NCBI GenBank assembly: GCA_037074705.1
Contig: CM073591.1
Location: forward strand, 10,429,087 to 10,493,086
DNA: 64,000 nt
Source of the DNA: Zhengitettix transpicula
Lineage: Eukaryota > Arthropoda > Insecta > Orthoptera > Tetrigidae
Reading direction: 5' to 3'
The notes under the pieces were generated by a model. That model ran no database searches, was not told where the DNA came from, and was given only the letters and a program-made list of their open reading frames with translations. Position numbers and translations under genes: made by a program. Shown in pieces: positions 23,621-33,669 of this stretch; the first letter of the stretch is position 1, and each line of letters opens with the position of its first letter.

Positions 23621-26240
23621 TTTGTCCTTCACTCATTTCCTTCTGTAAACAATAAACTATGGATACTCCGTAATCTATTAATATTAATTTATTAATAGTC
23701 GTTACTCATTCTTCGACTCTACAAGTACTGTTATATTATTACTACGCCTTACATATTCTTTGACTCCTAAAATATTCTTCTATTACCAATCGTTATATAT
23801 TCGTTGACATGTTCTTATATTACCAATCGCTACATATTCTTTGGCCCTAAAAATATCCTTCTATTATCCATCGCTACATATTCTCTGACTGCAAAATTAT
23901 GATTATGTTACCAGTAAATGAATAATTTGCTCTCTAAAAATATTCTTGTATTACCAATCGTTATATATTCGTTGACATGTTCTTCTATTATTACACTACC
24001 AATAATTGAATAATCTGTTCCCTAAAAATATTCTTCTGTTACCAATCGCTACATTTTCTTTGACTCAAAAAATATTCTTCTATTACCAATCGTTATATAT
24101 TAGTTGACATGTTCTTCTATTAACCATCGCTACATATTCTTTGGACTGCAAAAATATGATTATATTACCAGTAATTGAACAATCTGCTCTCTAAAAATAT
24201 TCTTCTATTACCAATCGTTATATAATCGTTGACATGTTCTTTTTTCCAATCGCTACATATTCTTTGACTCCAAAAATATTATTATACTGACAATAATTGA
24301 ATAATTGGCCATCTTAAAAATATTCTTCAATTTCCTTTCGTTATATATTCGCTGAATCTAAAAATAGTCTTCCATTACCAATCGTTATTTATTCTTTGAC
24401 TCTAAAAATATTATTATATTACCAATAATTTAATAATCTGTTCTCTAAAAATATTCTTCTGTTACCAATCGCTACATAATCTTCGACTAAAAATATTAAT
24501 CTTTCGTGCCAATCGTCTTTGACTCCAAAAATATTCTTCTATTACCAATCGTTATTTATTCTTTGACTCTACTTACACTACCAATAATTGAATAATCTGT
24601 TCCCTAAAAATATTCTTCTGTTGTCAATCGCCACATATTCTTCGACTAATAATATTTTATCTTTCCCCAATCGTTACATATTCTTTGACTCCAAAAATAG
24701 TATTATACCGCCAATATTTTTATTATCTGTTCTCTAAAACTGTACTTTTATTATTATTCGGTACATAATCTTCGACGGAAAATATTTTTCTTTTCCCAAT
24801 CGTCTTTGACTCCAAAAATAATAAGTGATTAATTTGGTCTCTAAAAATGTTGGTATATTACCAATCGCTTCATATTCTTTGACTCCAAAAATATTCTTCT
24901 ATTACCAATCGTTATTTAATCTTTTAACTTTAAAAATATTGTTCCATCGCTACATATTTTTCGACTAAAATATTCTTCTTTTCCTAATCGTTACATTGTC
25001 TTTGACTCTAAAAATATTAATTGATAAATCTGCTACCTTAAAATGTTCTTCCATTATCATTCTCTACATATTCTTTGACTCCAAAAATAGTATTACACTG
25101 CCAATAACTACCCTCTTTAAAAATATTCTTCAATTTCCTTTCGTTATTTATTCACTGATTCTAAAAATATTCTTCTATTACCAATCGTTATATATTCGTT
25201 GACACATAACAGTAGTTACATATTCTTTGGCTCTAAAAATATTCTTCTATTATCCATGGCAACATATTCTCTGACTGCAAAAATACGATTATATTACCAG
25301 TAAATGAATTATCTACTCTCTAAAAATTTTCTTTATTACCAATTGTTATATATTCGTTGACATATTCCTGTATTACCTATCGCAACATATTCTATTGACT
25401 GCAAAAATATGATTATATTACCAGTAATTGAATAATCTGTTCTCTAAAAATATTCTTCCATTACCAATCGTCATATATTCGTTGATATATCCTTCTATTA
25501 TCCATCGCTACATATTCTTTGACTCCATAAATAGTATTGCACTGCCGATAATTTAATAATTTACCCTCTTAAAAATATTCTTCAATGTCCTTTCGTTTCA
25601 TATTCACTGATTCTAATAATATTCTTCTATTACCAATCGCCATATTCTTTGACTCTAACAAATATTCTTCTATTACCAATCGCCACATTCTATGACTGTA
25701 AAAAATATTTTTCTATTACCACTCGCCATATTCTTTGACTGTAATAAATATTCTTCTATTACCAATCGCCATGTTCTTTGACTGTAACAAATATTTTTCT
25801 ATTACCAATCGGCATATTCTTTGACTCTAACAAATATTTTTCTATTACCAATCGCCATATTCTTTGACTCTAACAAATATTCTTCTATTACCAATCGCCA
25901 TGTTCTTTGACTGTAACAAATATTTTTCTATTACCAATGGACATATTCTTTGACTCTAACAAATAGACTTCTATTACCAATCGCCGTATTCTGTGACTGT
26001 AACAAATATTTTTCTATTACCACTCGCCATATTCTTTGACTGTAATAAATATTCTTCTATTACCAATCGCCATGTTCTTTGACTGTAACAAATATTTTTC
26101 TATTACCAATCGCCATGTTCTTTGACTGTAACAAATACTTTTCTATTACCAATTGCCATATTCTTCGACTCTAACAAATATTCTTCTATTACCAATCGCC
26201 ATATTCTTTGACTCTAACTGCTATTGTTCTATTACCGATC
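23620..26240. repeat. 2.6 kb minisatellite, about 43 bp unit in its right half
   Basis: Repeated words are TTCTATTACCAATCG, ATATTCTTTGACT and CTAAAAATATTCTT. From 25620 to 26210 the unit is a regular 43 bp (TTACCAATCG at 25630 and 25673). To the left, copies are more diverged and of uneven length, with alternative blocks such as GTTATATATTCGTTGACATG and CAGTAATTGAATAATCTG. It is AT-rich and carries no coding sequence. Confidence 0.93.
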
Positions 26241-27340
26241 CATACATCATTCTTCTCTCTCTACAGATGATATTCTACAAACCACGAACAACTGCTATAT
26301 AATAATAATAATAATAATATGTATTATCTGACAGACCAATAGCATTTACTGTGGCCTATTAAGTCAGCAACTATTTTAATTAATTTCCATTTGGTAATAT
26401 AAAATTTTTATATCGGTCATTGGAGTGATGTAAAGTGGACTAATTGTTTTTTTTTAAAAAAAATTCAACATTCAATTCAGTCATTTATCGTATATTATCG
26501 ATGCATAAGTTCGTCGAAAAATAAATTAATCGACTTTTGGATTTCTCGGTAGAATATTCTACAACCGCCCAAAATTTCCCTTCTCACTGTTGTCATTGAT
26601 TCTGTCACTAAACCACCAAATCACCAATCGCCTAATATTTCTACTCAGCTGAAACATTTATTCTTTCTTTTTTTTGACCAATCGCAGAATGTTCTTCTTG
26701 TAGAGGGCAAATTTGATGTTTACGAAAACGGTACCTTGTGGGACACCCTCGATGTGAGCGGGTTTTCATATGACTCTGGTCGGAGCCAGCTTGTTTCCTC
26801 TGTTCCGTAATTAAGTCCAGGGGTTATGTAGTAACAAAAACAAAATACTTACGCAAACAACAGTTGTCCGGCGTTTAGATGAAATTCCCTTCAGTAGCGA
26901 CGTTTCACATTCAGGTACTGCCAAAGCTTCATGACGCTGCACGCGACGGGAGAATCTTATTAACTGTAATATCGGTCATTGTCCGGTAATGGCCGCCGTC
27001 ACGTCTTTGACGCGAACCAACCAATAACAGCAGCACCCAGAGGCCGAGGGAGGATCAAAGGCCTCGTGTCCGCAGCGACAGAGGAAAACCTCTCTCAGTG
27101 GTCGTCAATATGGCGGGGAGGAGGGACTGGACGACGTTTACGTTGTCACGTCGATTTAAGAACGATTTAAACTGAGTTTTAACCGGCACCTGCAACGATT
27201 TTGTACTTCACTAGGAGGAGGGGAGGGGAAATATAATAATTGTACTTTAAAATCAATCTTAAGTTTACATAACATAATTAATCAACTGAATTGCCCTGCA
27301 CTGTAAAAATTATTATATTATTTCACTCGCAGTTAGTTGG
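26241..27340. other. Unassigned AT-rich to GC-rich sequence
   Basis: An AAT microsatellite lies at 26299-26320. A 63-codon ORF at 26979-27170 is not recognised. A hammerhead-like core on the minus strand near 26880-26915 is discussed in findings. The reverse-transcriptase remnant inside is listed separately. Confidence 0.4.
26695..26765 (-). pseudogene. Short non-LTR reverse-transcriptase remnant
   Basis: The minus strand reads AHIEGVPQGTVFVNIKFALY, the GVPQGT block of non-LTR reverse transcriptase followed by a degraded tail. It is too short to assign to a clade. Confidence 0.5.
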
Positions 27341-27344
27341 CTAT

Positions 27345-27594
27345 CGGAAGGGCCTTGGGACAAGTACCCAATGCCCGCCCTACCTGATGCAGGTTTTTCT
27401 AGGGTTTTCCCTGCATTTCTTTAGGCGAATGCCAGGTAGGATCCTTAAAATATAGCCCGGGGGCCCCTAGTTAACCCTTGGTTACCTTCCTCTACCCTTC
27501 CGCAACCCCCATTTCAAATCCCTTCCTATGCTATTAAAGGGGAGTTGCCCAATGTGGATTACCCTCATGTAGCCTGTTGCCAAAAAAAAAAAAA
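27345..27594 (+). mobile_element. A-tailed retroposon, 5'-truncated copy
   Basis: It runs from GGGACAAGTACCCAATGCCC to ATGTAGCCTGTTGCC plus a 13-A tail. The same end and tail occur at 41585-42017 and 58455-58865. The next copy starts directly after the tail. Confidence 0.82.
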
Positions 27595-27597
27595 GAT

Positions 27598-28112
27598 GTT
27601 CTCTCGTAGGCAGAACCTTTAAGGAGAGGTACCAAGGGACTACCTTTGGGTATGCCTTTTCCTCTCCGTTTTTGAACTAAGGTTCCCACAAGCCCAGGCA
27701 CCTCGGCCTGTTTTGAGAGGTGTATGATCCGGGGTCACAGACCTTGGGGCATACGGTAAGAGTTGTCCGCTATTTCCATTGGAACAGTCGGCCATCTGCC
27801 ACCTAAACTGGTCTAGGCACGAAGAAGGGAATGCTGCGTCCCCACAGCGAACCCCCTCTCTCCCACCATCCAGGGAAGGGCGTGGGACAAGTAGCAAATG
27901 CCCGACTCACCTGATGCAGGGTTTTCTAGGATTTGTCCTGGATTACTTTTAGGCGAATTGGCGCGGGGTAGGATCCTTAAACTATAGTCCGGGGGCCCCT
28001 AGTTAACCCTTGGCTACCTTTTTCCACCCTTCCGCATCCCCCCTTTCAATTCCCTTCCTATGCTATTAAAGGGGAGTTGCCACTACGTGGATTACCCTCA
28101 TGTAGCCTGTTG
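27598..28112 (+). mobile_element. A-tailed retroposon, near full-length copy
   Basis: It begins TTCTCTCGTAGGCAGAACC and ends CATGTAGCCTGTTGCCCTTA, about 515 bp. It shows the full order of family blocks: AGAACCTT, GGTTCCCACAAGCC, GGTGTATGATCCGGGGTCAC, CATACGGTAAGAGTT, GGGACAAGTAGC, GGATCCTTAAACTATAG, CTATTAAAGGGGAGTTGCC. Confidence 0.82.
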
Positions 28113-28459
28113 CCCTTAATATATATATATATATTCTCTAATAATGATCTACACAACTATATCATCATAACAAATTAATTTTTTTTAAAAAAAAATATTT
28201 CTCGACATTCCAAACAATAAACACTGATAATACAAAGATGATAATAATTACCTCAGATGTCACAGAGATTAATTTGTCCCATGTTTAGGAAGCCATTTAT
28301 GTAATAATTAATAATGTGGTCTTAATAAATAGGAATAATTATTATGTATTTATAATTTATAGTTGCTAATTACACCTGATGAGCCCTGCCGAATTTCGTC
28401 AATTTAACAATCAATTATTTCAAATTTTATTTTTATTAATACAGCTTTATATATTTTTT

Positions 28460-29144
28460 TACAATCAACGACGTTGAATTTCTCCTTACCTCAGGGTCAC
28501 CACTGGGTTTGACAGGAAGAACAAATACAATGAACTGAAACATTAACAATCCAGACTCATTGCAGTTAAGGGAACACAATATTAAATACTAAGAGTAAAA
28601 GAAACCCTTTAATTATCGTTTACAGTCATTGATAATTGTTGTGTACTCACGACAGTGCTGCTGGTACCAGCTTGAAGTCAACACCCACTAAACAGGCCAT
28701 TCATTACTCACTGATTCTACACACACGCGGTAGTTGCCCTCGTGTCTCTGCTATCCTGGAACCTGCATCATCTCACCCTCAGTCAGTGGATCTCCTCAAA
28801 GTCTCTCTATGCGAAACTTCTGCTTCCAAACTGCGATCTTATGAGTCTCTCCGTCACAACTGTTTACGTATGTTTTATGTAAACTATTATATCTCTGGCT
28901 GGTGGACTTCCTGAATAGCCCTATTTATAATTCTGGATCCTCAGACTTTTACTGTTTCTATCTCTCTACGTGGACCGAACTGCCATGTCCCAGTTCTCGA
29001 CGCAGACTGAGTTCTCTAAGCGCCCGGTCTCCAGTCTCACATTGTGAACAAAGAAAGACCCGCTGCGATTGTCGTCTTTCAGCACCCGTACTGCCAACAA
29101 TTACATTATATTAAAAACAATTAATAGCCTGTTTAATTGATATT

Positions 29145-29149
<5 letters not shown>
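28460..29149 (+). mobile_element. TTGTAATAA/TTACAA-ended element, copy 7
   Basis: Close copy of 19302-20000, from TTACCTCAGGGTCACCACTG to TTAATTGATATTACAATATA, with several short deletions. A TA array of about 40 bp follows to 29190. The left boundary is not clear. A diverged module with ACCTCAGATGTCACAGAG at 28250 may be an older relative. Confidence 0.75.
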
Positions 29150-29195
<46 letters not shown>

Positions 29196-29199
29196 AAAG

Positions 29200-30470
29200 A
29201 TATGAGATACTTGTTGAACTGTAAATTTACCTGTAAAATTATTTTTCTTTGCAAAGATGAATGTGGGAAAATTCCCGGAAAGTCCAAAGACATTAGTTTT
29301 TCATTTAAATTTGATGACTGATTAAAATCATTTGGGGGGTTAATTGATTGCAAAATACTGACGAATTTCCATTATTGGTTGGTACCGAATGAAAAAGGCA
29401 ACAGCAGCGGAATGCTGTAGGAGGTCTTCTTTTTTGTTTTTTTACCCTGCTGATGATCAACGTCACGGGGAGAACAATTGAAGGGGTTCCTCTGGCCATT
29501 GTTGAATCCACAAGACCGACGGGATAACCTGAACACCCGCAACACTCACCAGAGACGGGCTGGCATTGTCGTGAGGGGACTTTCAGCACTGTTGCACCTG
29601 GTCTATGCGACGTTGTAAGGATCGCAGACCTGAGGGCAGTAACCACCACGAGCGACCATCAATCTTGACCCCGGGGACATTATTTTTACCACAGAGAGAG
29701 AAGACCAAGATGGCGCTGACCCAAAGGTGTCCGTTGTTTGACATATGTATGCAGCAGCGTCTGCGGCTTCGTCGTCGTCGTCGTTATGACCTGCATTATT
29801 CATGGCAAGCTTTTTCTTCAGCAGCCGCCAATTCTGAGTGGCAGCTTTCATACACGCGGACACGTATTCGTCATTCAAGACCCGGTTCGGACCTACATAC
29901 GGAGGTTGGAGAGCCCCAGGCGGCCATTCTACTCACTCTGGCGGCCTGCTCGACCATCCCAAACTGGATTCGATTAGCATCGCCTCCGTGTGAAACGGGA
30001 ATGGCCTACATTACCCTCCCCCTCCCCCCCCCCCGACCACACTTGAGGCGTCGGTTCCTCGAGTCCTCGTGTCCGTCTAACCTCCAAATGCAACAGTCCG
30101 CGGAATAACTAACAACGTATTCTCTGATCCCAGCAAGAGGTCTCGTCATCGACACGTCACCCACTGCTCAGATTCAACAACGGTCAGTTGGACGCACAGC
30201 ATCAGGTGACGTCACATCGAAGCCTTGGATCATACAACCATCAATATCAGGAAAGGACCAAAAACTCCGTGATTGTCCAAGCTTGAAACTGAGAATTGAT
30301 TGAATAATTGTGACGTGGATGATGACTGGGCCAATAAAAAAAAGTTTTATAATAAATATAAAAAACATAAAAATTTTAATTAATAAATATGAAAAAAGAA
30401 TTTACTCTGATTGAAAATAATGAATAAGAAAGACGGCCTAATACAGACAGACAAGAAAAAAAGCTTTTGA
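29200..30470. other. Low-repeat stretch with unassigned ORFs on both strands
   Basis: A minus-strand ORF at 29603-29878 (91 codons) has a protein-like composition, including WRLLKKKLAMNNAGHNDDDD and ATQNW. A second minus ORF at 29305-29649 is cysteine-containing. A plus ORF at 29605-30108 overlaps both. I recognise no domain, and splice sites are not obvious. One of them could be a real minus-strand exon. Confidence 0.2.
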
Positions 30471-30589
30471 TTAAATGGAAAATCCTCAGAGGTAAATAAG
30501 AACAGTCAGGTGTAGCAATTGTTACGTATTTATCAAGTTAACAACGTAGCGTCGACCAAAGACAATCGACCCGAGACGTGTGTGTTGTT

Positions 30590-30792
30590 AGGCTGTTGGC
30601 AACACTGTCTTCATGCTGGATGTATTGTGAATGTTGTAAAATACAGTGAGTGTTGTTAGGCTGTTGGCAACACTGTCCTCATGCTGGATGTGTTGTGAAT
30701 GTTGTTGTAAAATACAGTGAGTGTTGTTAGGCAGTTGGCAACACTGCCCTCATGCTGGATGTATTGTGAATGTTGTAAAATACAGTGAGTGA
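30590..30792. repeat. Three-copy minisatellite, 63-66 bp unit
   Basis: Units begin GTGTTGTTAGGCTGTTGGC and end AAATACAGTGA. Differences are TTGTAAAA versus TTGTTGTAAAA and GCTG versus GCAG. The paralogous block at 36690-36770 has a single unit. Confidence 0.92.
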
Positions 30793-30949
30793 TGTTCAAT
30801 TAAAGAATCGGAGGCGTTTCAATCCGTGTGCGTAATGTTTGAAGTACTCCAACGAGTAATAAACACATCACAGACACACACATATATATATAGTACCAAC
30901 AACGCCTGATGTATACAAATAAATAAATAAATGTCAAAATGAAAAAAAA

Positions 30950-31250
30950 ACATTATGTCTTGATTGAAAATAATGAATAAGTAAGACAGCCCAAAATACA
31001 GACGGAAAAAAAAGTGATATAATATAAATACCAGACAACAACGTTTTTCTGGGAATCCTTGTTCCTTTTCGTCAGGTGCTGAGAAGAATCTTTTTTTTGA
31101 GTGTTTGTCAACTGACAAAGTGCAGTTGTGTCGCTCTAGGGCCTCTTCTTAGCACCTGAGGAAAGGGAACAAGGATCCCCAGAAACGTTGTTGTCTGGTA
31201 TTTATATTACATGACTTTTTTTTGTCTGCAGTTGGCAATCTTTATTATTC
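30950..31250. mobile_element. Foldback MITE-like element, copy 2
   Basis: It starts TTGATTGAAAATAATGAATA and contains CGTTTTTCTGGGAATCCTTG and, further on, the inverted AGGATCCCCAGAAACGTTG. The middle has GTTTGTCAACTGACAAAG and GTTGTGTCGCTCTAGGGCC. Left and right halves are inverted copies, so it can fold into a long hairpin. Confidence 0.75.
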
Positions 31251-31640
31251 AAATAAATGAATGTCTACGAAAAAGACGAGTGCAGTTGTGTCGCTCTAGG
31301 CCTCTTCTTAGCACCTGAGGAAAGGAAACAAGGATCCATGGTAACGTCTCCACGTGTCTCCAGATGAAGGGGGGAAAAAAATCCCTTCAGAACCTCAAAC
31401 TATTCAGTTTGTATATTGCGTTCAGTTGGGAATCTTTCTTATTCAAATAAATGAATGTTTACGGAAAAGACGAGTGCAGTTGTGTCGTTCTAGGCCTCTT
31501 CTTAGCACCTGAGGAAAGGCAACAAGGATCCCTGGTAACGTCTCCACGTGTCTCCAGATGAAGGGGGAAAAAAATCCCTTCAGAACCCCAAACTATTCAG
31601 TTTGTATATTGCGTTCCCGCACCTTTACAAACGTCGTCCC
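31250..31640. repeat. 194 bp direct duplication derived from the foldback element
   Basis: GACGAGTGCAGTTGTGTCG at 31276 and 31470 starts two nearly identical blocks. Each contains CTTCTTAGCACCTGAGGAAA, GGTAACGTCTCCACGTGTCT and ATCCCTTCAGAACC. The first half of each block is the arm of the foldback element. Confidence 0.85.
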
Positions 31641-32219
31641 CTATCACCTTTACCCACGCGGTGTGGATAATAAAGTTACCGGGGGGGGGGTTCCCAGCGT
31701 GTGTGTGTCGGCACGGGATTGGTTACTCAAGCAAAAACCCCTCCCTTTTAAAATGTCTGGAGAGTTTACTGTGCTTTTGAGGTGTGTGTGGCGGGGGGAA
31801 AGATTAAAACCCTACTGCTTGGGTTTTTCTTACGCTGTCTCTGTTTTCATTCGATGTTTTTTTACTTTTATAAGTGTCCTTAAGCTCATTTAAATTAATA
31901 ATGGCGTCGCGGTGTAGTAGACAGACGTACTGCCAACCTCATGACCTCAGTTGAGGGCTCATTACCAAAGACAGAAGCGTCAAAGGTCTTTCTGGAGGTT
32001 CTTTTCAGTGTCGTCGGTCATTCACCCTTTATAAAAATGGCCCTGACCGTGGACGAAGCTCCAAAATGAAACGCTCTTCATGATTTTAACCAGCCACAAC
32101 TTCTTCACGAGTGTTCTTCTTCTTCTTCTTCTTCTTACTGTTGTTGTTTTGTGATTGTTTTATGAGGTTTTCCTGATTGGCGTCTGTTATTATTATTCTC
32201 CTTCTTCTCGTGGTTGCAG
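31641..32219. other. Unassigned sequence with a tRNA-like stretch
   Basis: GTCGCGGTGTAGTAGACAGA near 31910 followed by GACCTCAGTTGAGGGCTC near 31944 has the spacing and look of decayed pol III A and B boxes, as in a tRNA-derived SINE head. I could not fold it into a full cloverleaf, so this is tentative. CTT runs lie at 32116-32138. Confidence 0.25.
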
Positions 32220-32300
32220 GAACCAGTTGCCAGCAGCAGCAGACGCAGACGGCGCTTCATGGTAATGGCTCCCTCACGCACTGCGACGCGCGGGTCTCAG
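32220..32300 (+). CDS. Candidate upstream coding exon of the PDE gene
   Basis: A pyrimidine-rich tract and acceptor (CTTCTTCTCGTGGTTGCAG) end at 32219, and a donor GTAAAC follows at 32301. The 81 nt between are GC-rich and open, reading TSCQQQQTQTALHGNGS then a short tail. In that frame the exon ends with one base, exactly what the exon at 37472 needs, giving Glu at the junction. I do not recognise the peptide, and phase agreement alone has a one in three chance. No start codon lies in this frame inside the exon, so a further 5' exon would still be needed. Confidence 0.33.
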
Positions 32301-32689
32301 GTAAACCACCTACTGGCCCCTACCCCTGCTATAGTTTGTCTCCACGCCTTTTAAAATTTAATTTTTTTTTAGAAAAAGTTTCAACACTTACCCCTAGTAA
32401 AAAAAAAAATAAGGATCGCTCCCGCCTCGTTTGTAGTTGATTTAGCATTTTTTCTTCTCCCCTTCTTCTTCTTCTTCTGATAAACAGTTTCTGTTGTTCC
32501 TTTTTGTACAAACTCTTCTCCGGAGCCTTCTTGACCGTTTCTTCTCGTGACGACCTTCAGTCACGTAAAATTGCCAACATTAAAATATCTTATAATTTTT
32601 TTTCGTCTCTTTTACTAATATTATAAAAATTTTTAAAAAAAATTAGGTTGCTTTTAAACTTCCTTATTGGTAACATTTATTTTTAGAAT

Positions 32690-32990
32690 AAGAAAGGGAG
32701 TCAATACAGACCAAAAAAAAGAGGGTAACATAAAAACCACTCAACAACGTGTTTCTGGGATCCTTGTTCCCTTTCGTCATTGTGCTAAGAAGAGCCTAGA
32801 GCGACACAACTGCACTAGTCAAGTTGACAACACTCAGAAGATTTTAAATTGTGTCGCTCTAGGCTCTTCTTAGCACAATGACAAGGATCCCAGAAACACG
32901 TTGTTGAGTGGTTCTTATGTTACCCTCTTTTTTTTGTCTGTATTGACTCCCTTTCTTATTCATTATTTTCAATCAAACGTAATTAATTTT
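32690..32990. mobile_element. Foldback MITE-like element, copy 3
   Basis: The left end AATAAGAAAGGGAGTCAATACAGACC mirrors the right end GTCTGTATTGACTCCCTTTC, then TTATTCATTATTTTCAATCA. The two halves (32690-32840 and 32840-32990) are near-perfect inverted repeats with GAGCGACACAACTGC and its complement at the centre. This is the best-preserved hairpin of the family. Confidence 0.85.
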
Positions 32991-33665
32991 AAAATTTCAA
33001 CTGAATATTGAAAGAAAAAAAATTCCGTTGAAATTAAATATTTTTAAATAGAAGAAATTACAGTTGTTAATGATATGTGATTTGAAATATTACGCTGATA
33101 TGACGTCACGTACCGTCACGTGGCGGCGTGTCGGTCATAAAGTTGAAGCGTGACTGCGGCCTGCCACGTGGTTCACGGCCCTGCAGTCAGTCAGTCAGTC
33201 GGACATCACGCCTCCAGTCTAGCACCAAGTAAACTAGAGACAGTGACGTGGAATATTCCAGAGATGCTGCTGTCACGTGTGTGGGGGGGGATTCTAAATA
33301 TCGCACTCTCGAGGGTCGTGTGGCGGCGTTGTTAAATAACAGTGACAGGCCCTGCCTGCGTGACTGAGTAGGGCTGATGATGATGACTCGTGTCTTTCAT
33401 CTGCATTTAGGTGAATTTCCATAGAATGATTTTTTTTTGAAACCCAGAAAAGTGCGTTAAATTCTCCACAACTTTCCTCCTATGAGAAATTAGTGTAGCA
33501 GCGGCCATTGTGGAGACATCAGGAGTCGCGCCTTCACAATGCTGAGGTTTCAACAGTAAATAAAAACACTTGAGGGTGATTAAGTGACGTAATCCTCTGT
33601 TCTGCCTGGGACAATGTGACCAGGGATCCTCAGGTGCCTGTAGTGACGTCGACAACAAGAACACA
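32991..33665. other. Unassigned sequence before the 139 bp array
   Basis: No gene is seen. A CAGT microsatellite (CAGTCAGTCAGTCAGTCGG) lies at 33182-33200, and an old repeat shared with 22730-22795 at 33458-33512. Confidence 0.4.
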
Positions 33666-33669
33666 GATG

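Larger units (their letters stand above)
30470..31250. repeat. Long duplicated block, copy A (pairs with 36560-37235)
   Basis: Shared in the same order: AATCCTCAGAGGTAAATAAG, AGAACAGTCAGGTGTAG, CGTCGACCAAAGACAATCGA, the GTTGGCAACACTGT unit, TTTCAATCCGTGTGCGTAAT, GTACCAACAACGCCTGATGT, then the foldback element. Copy A is longer because a minisatellite unit is present three times instead of once. Confidence 0.85.
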
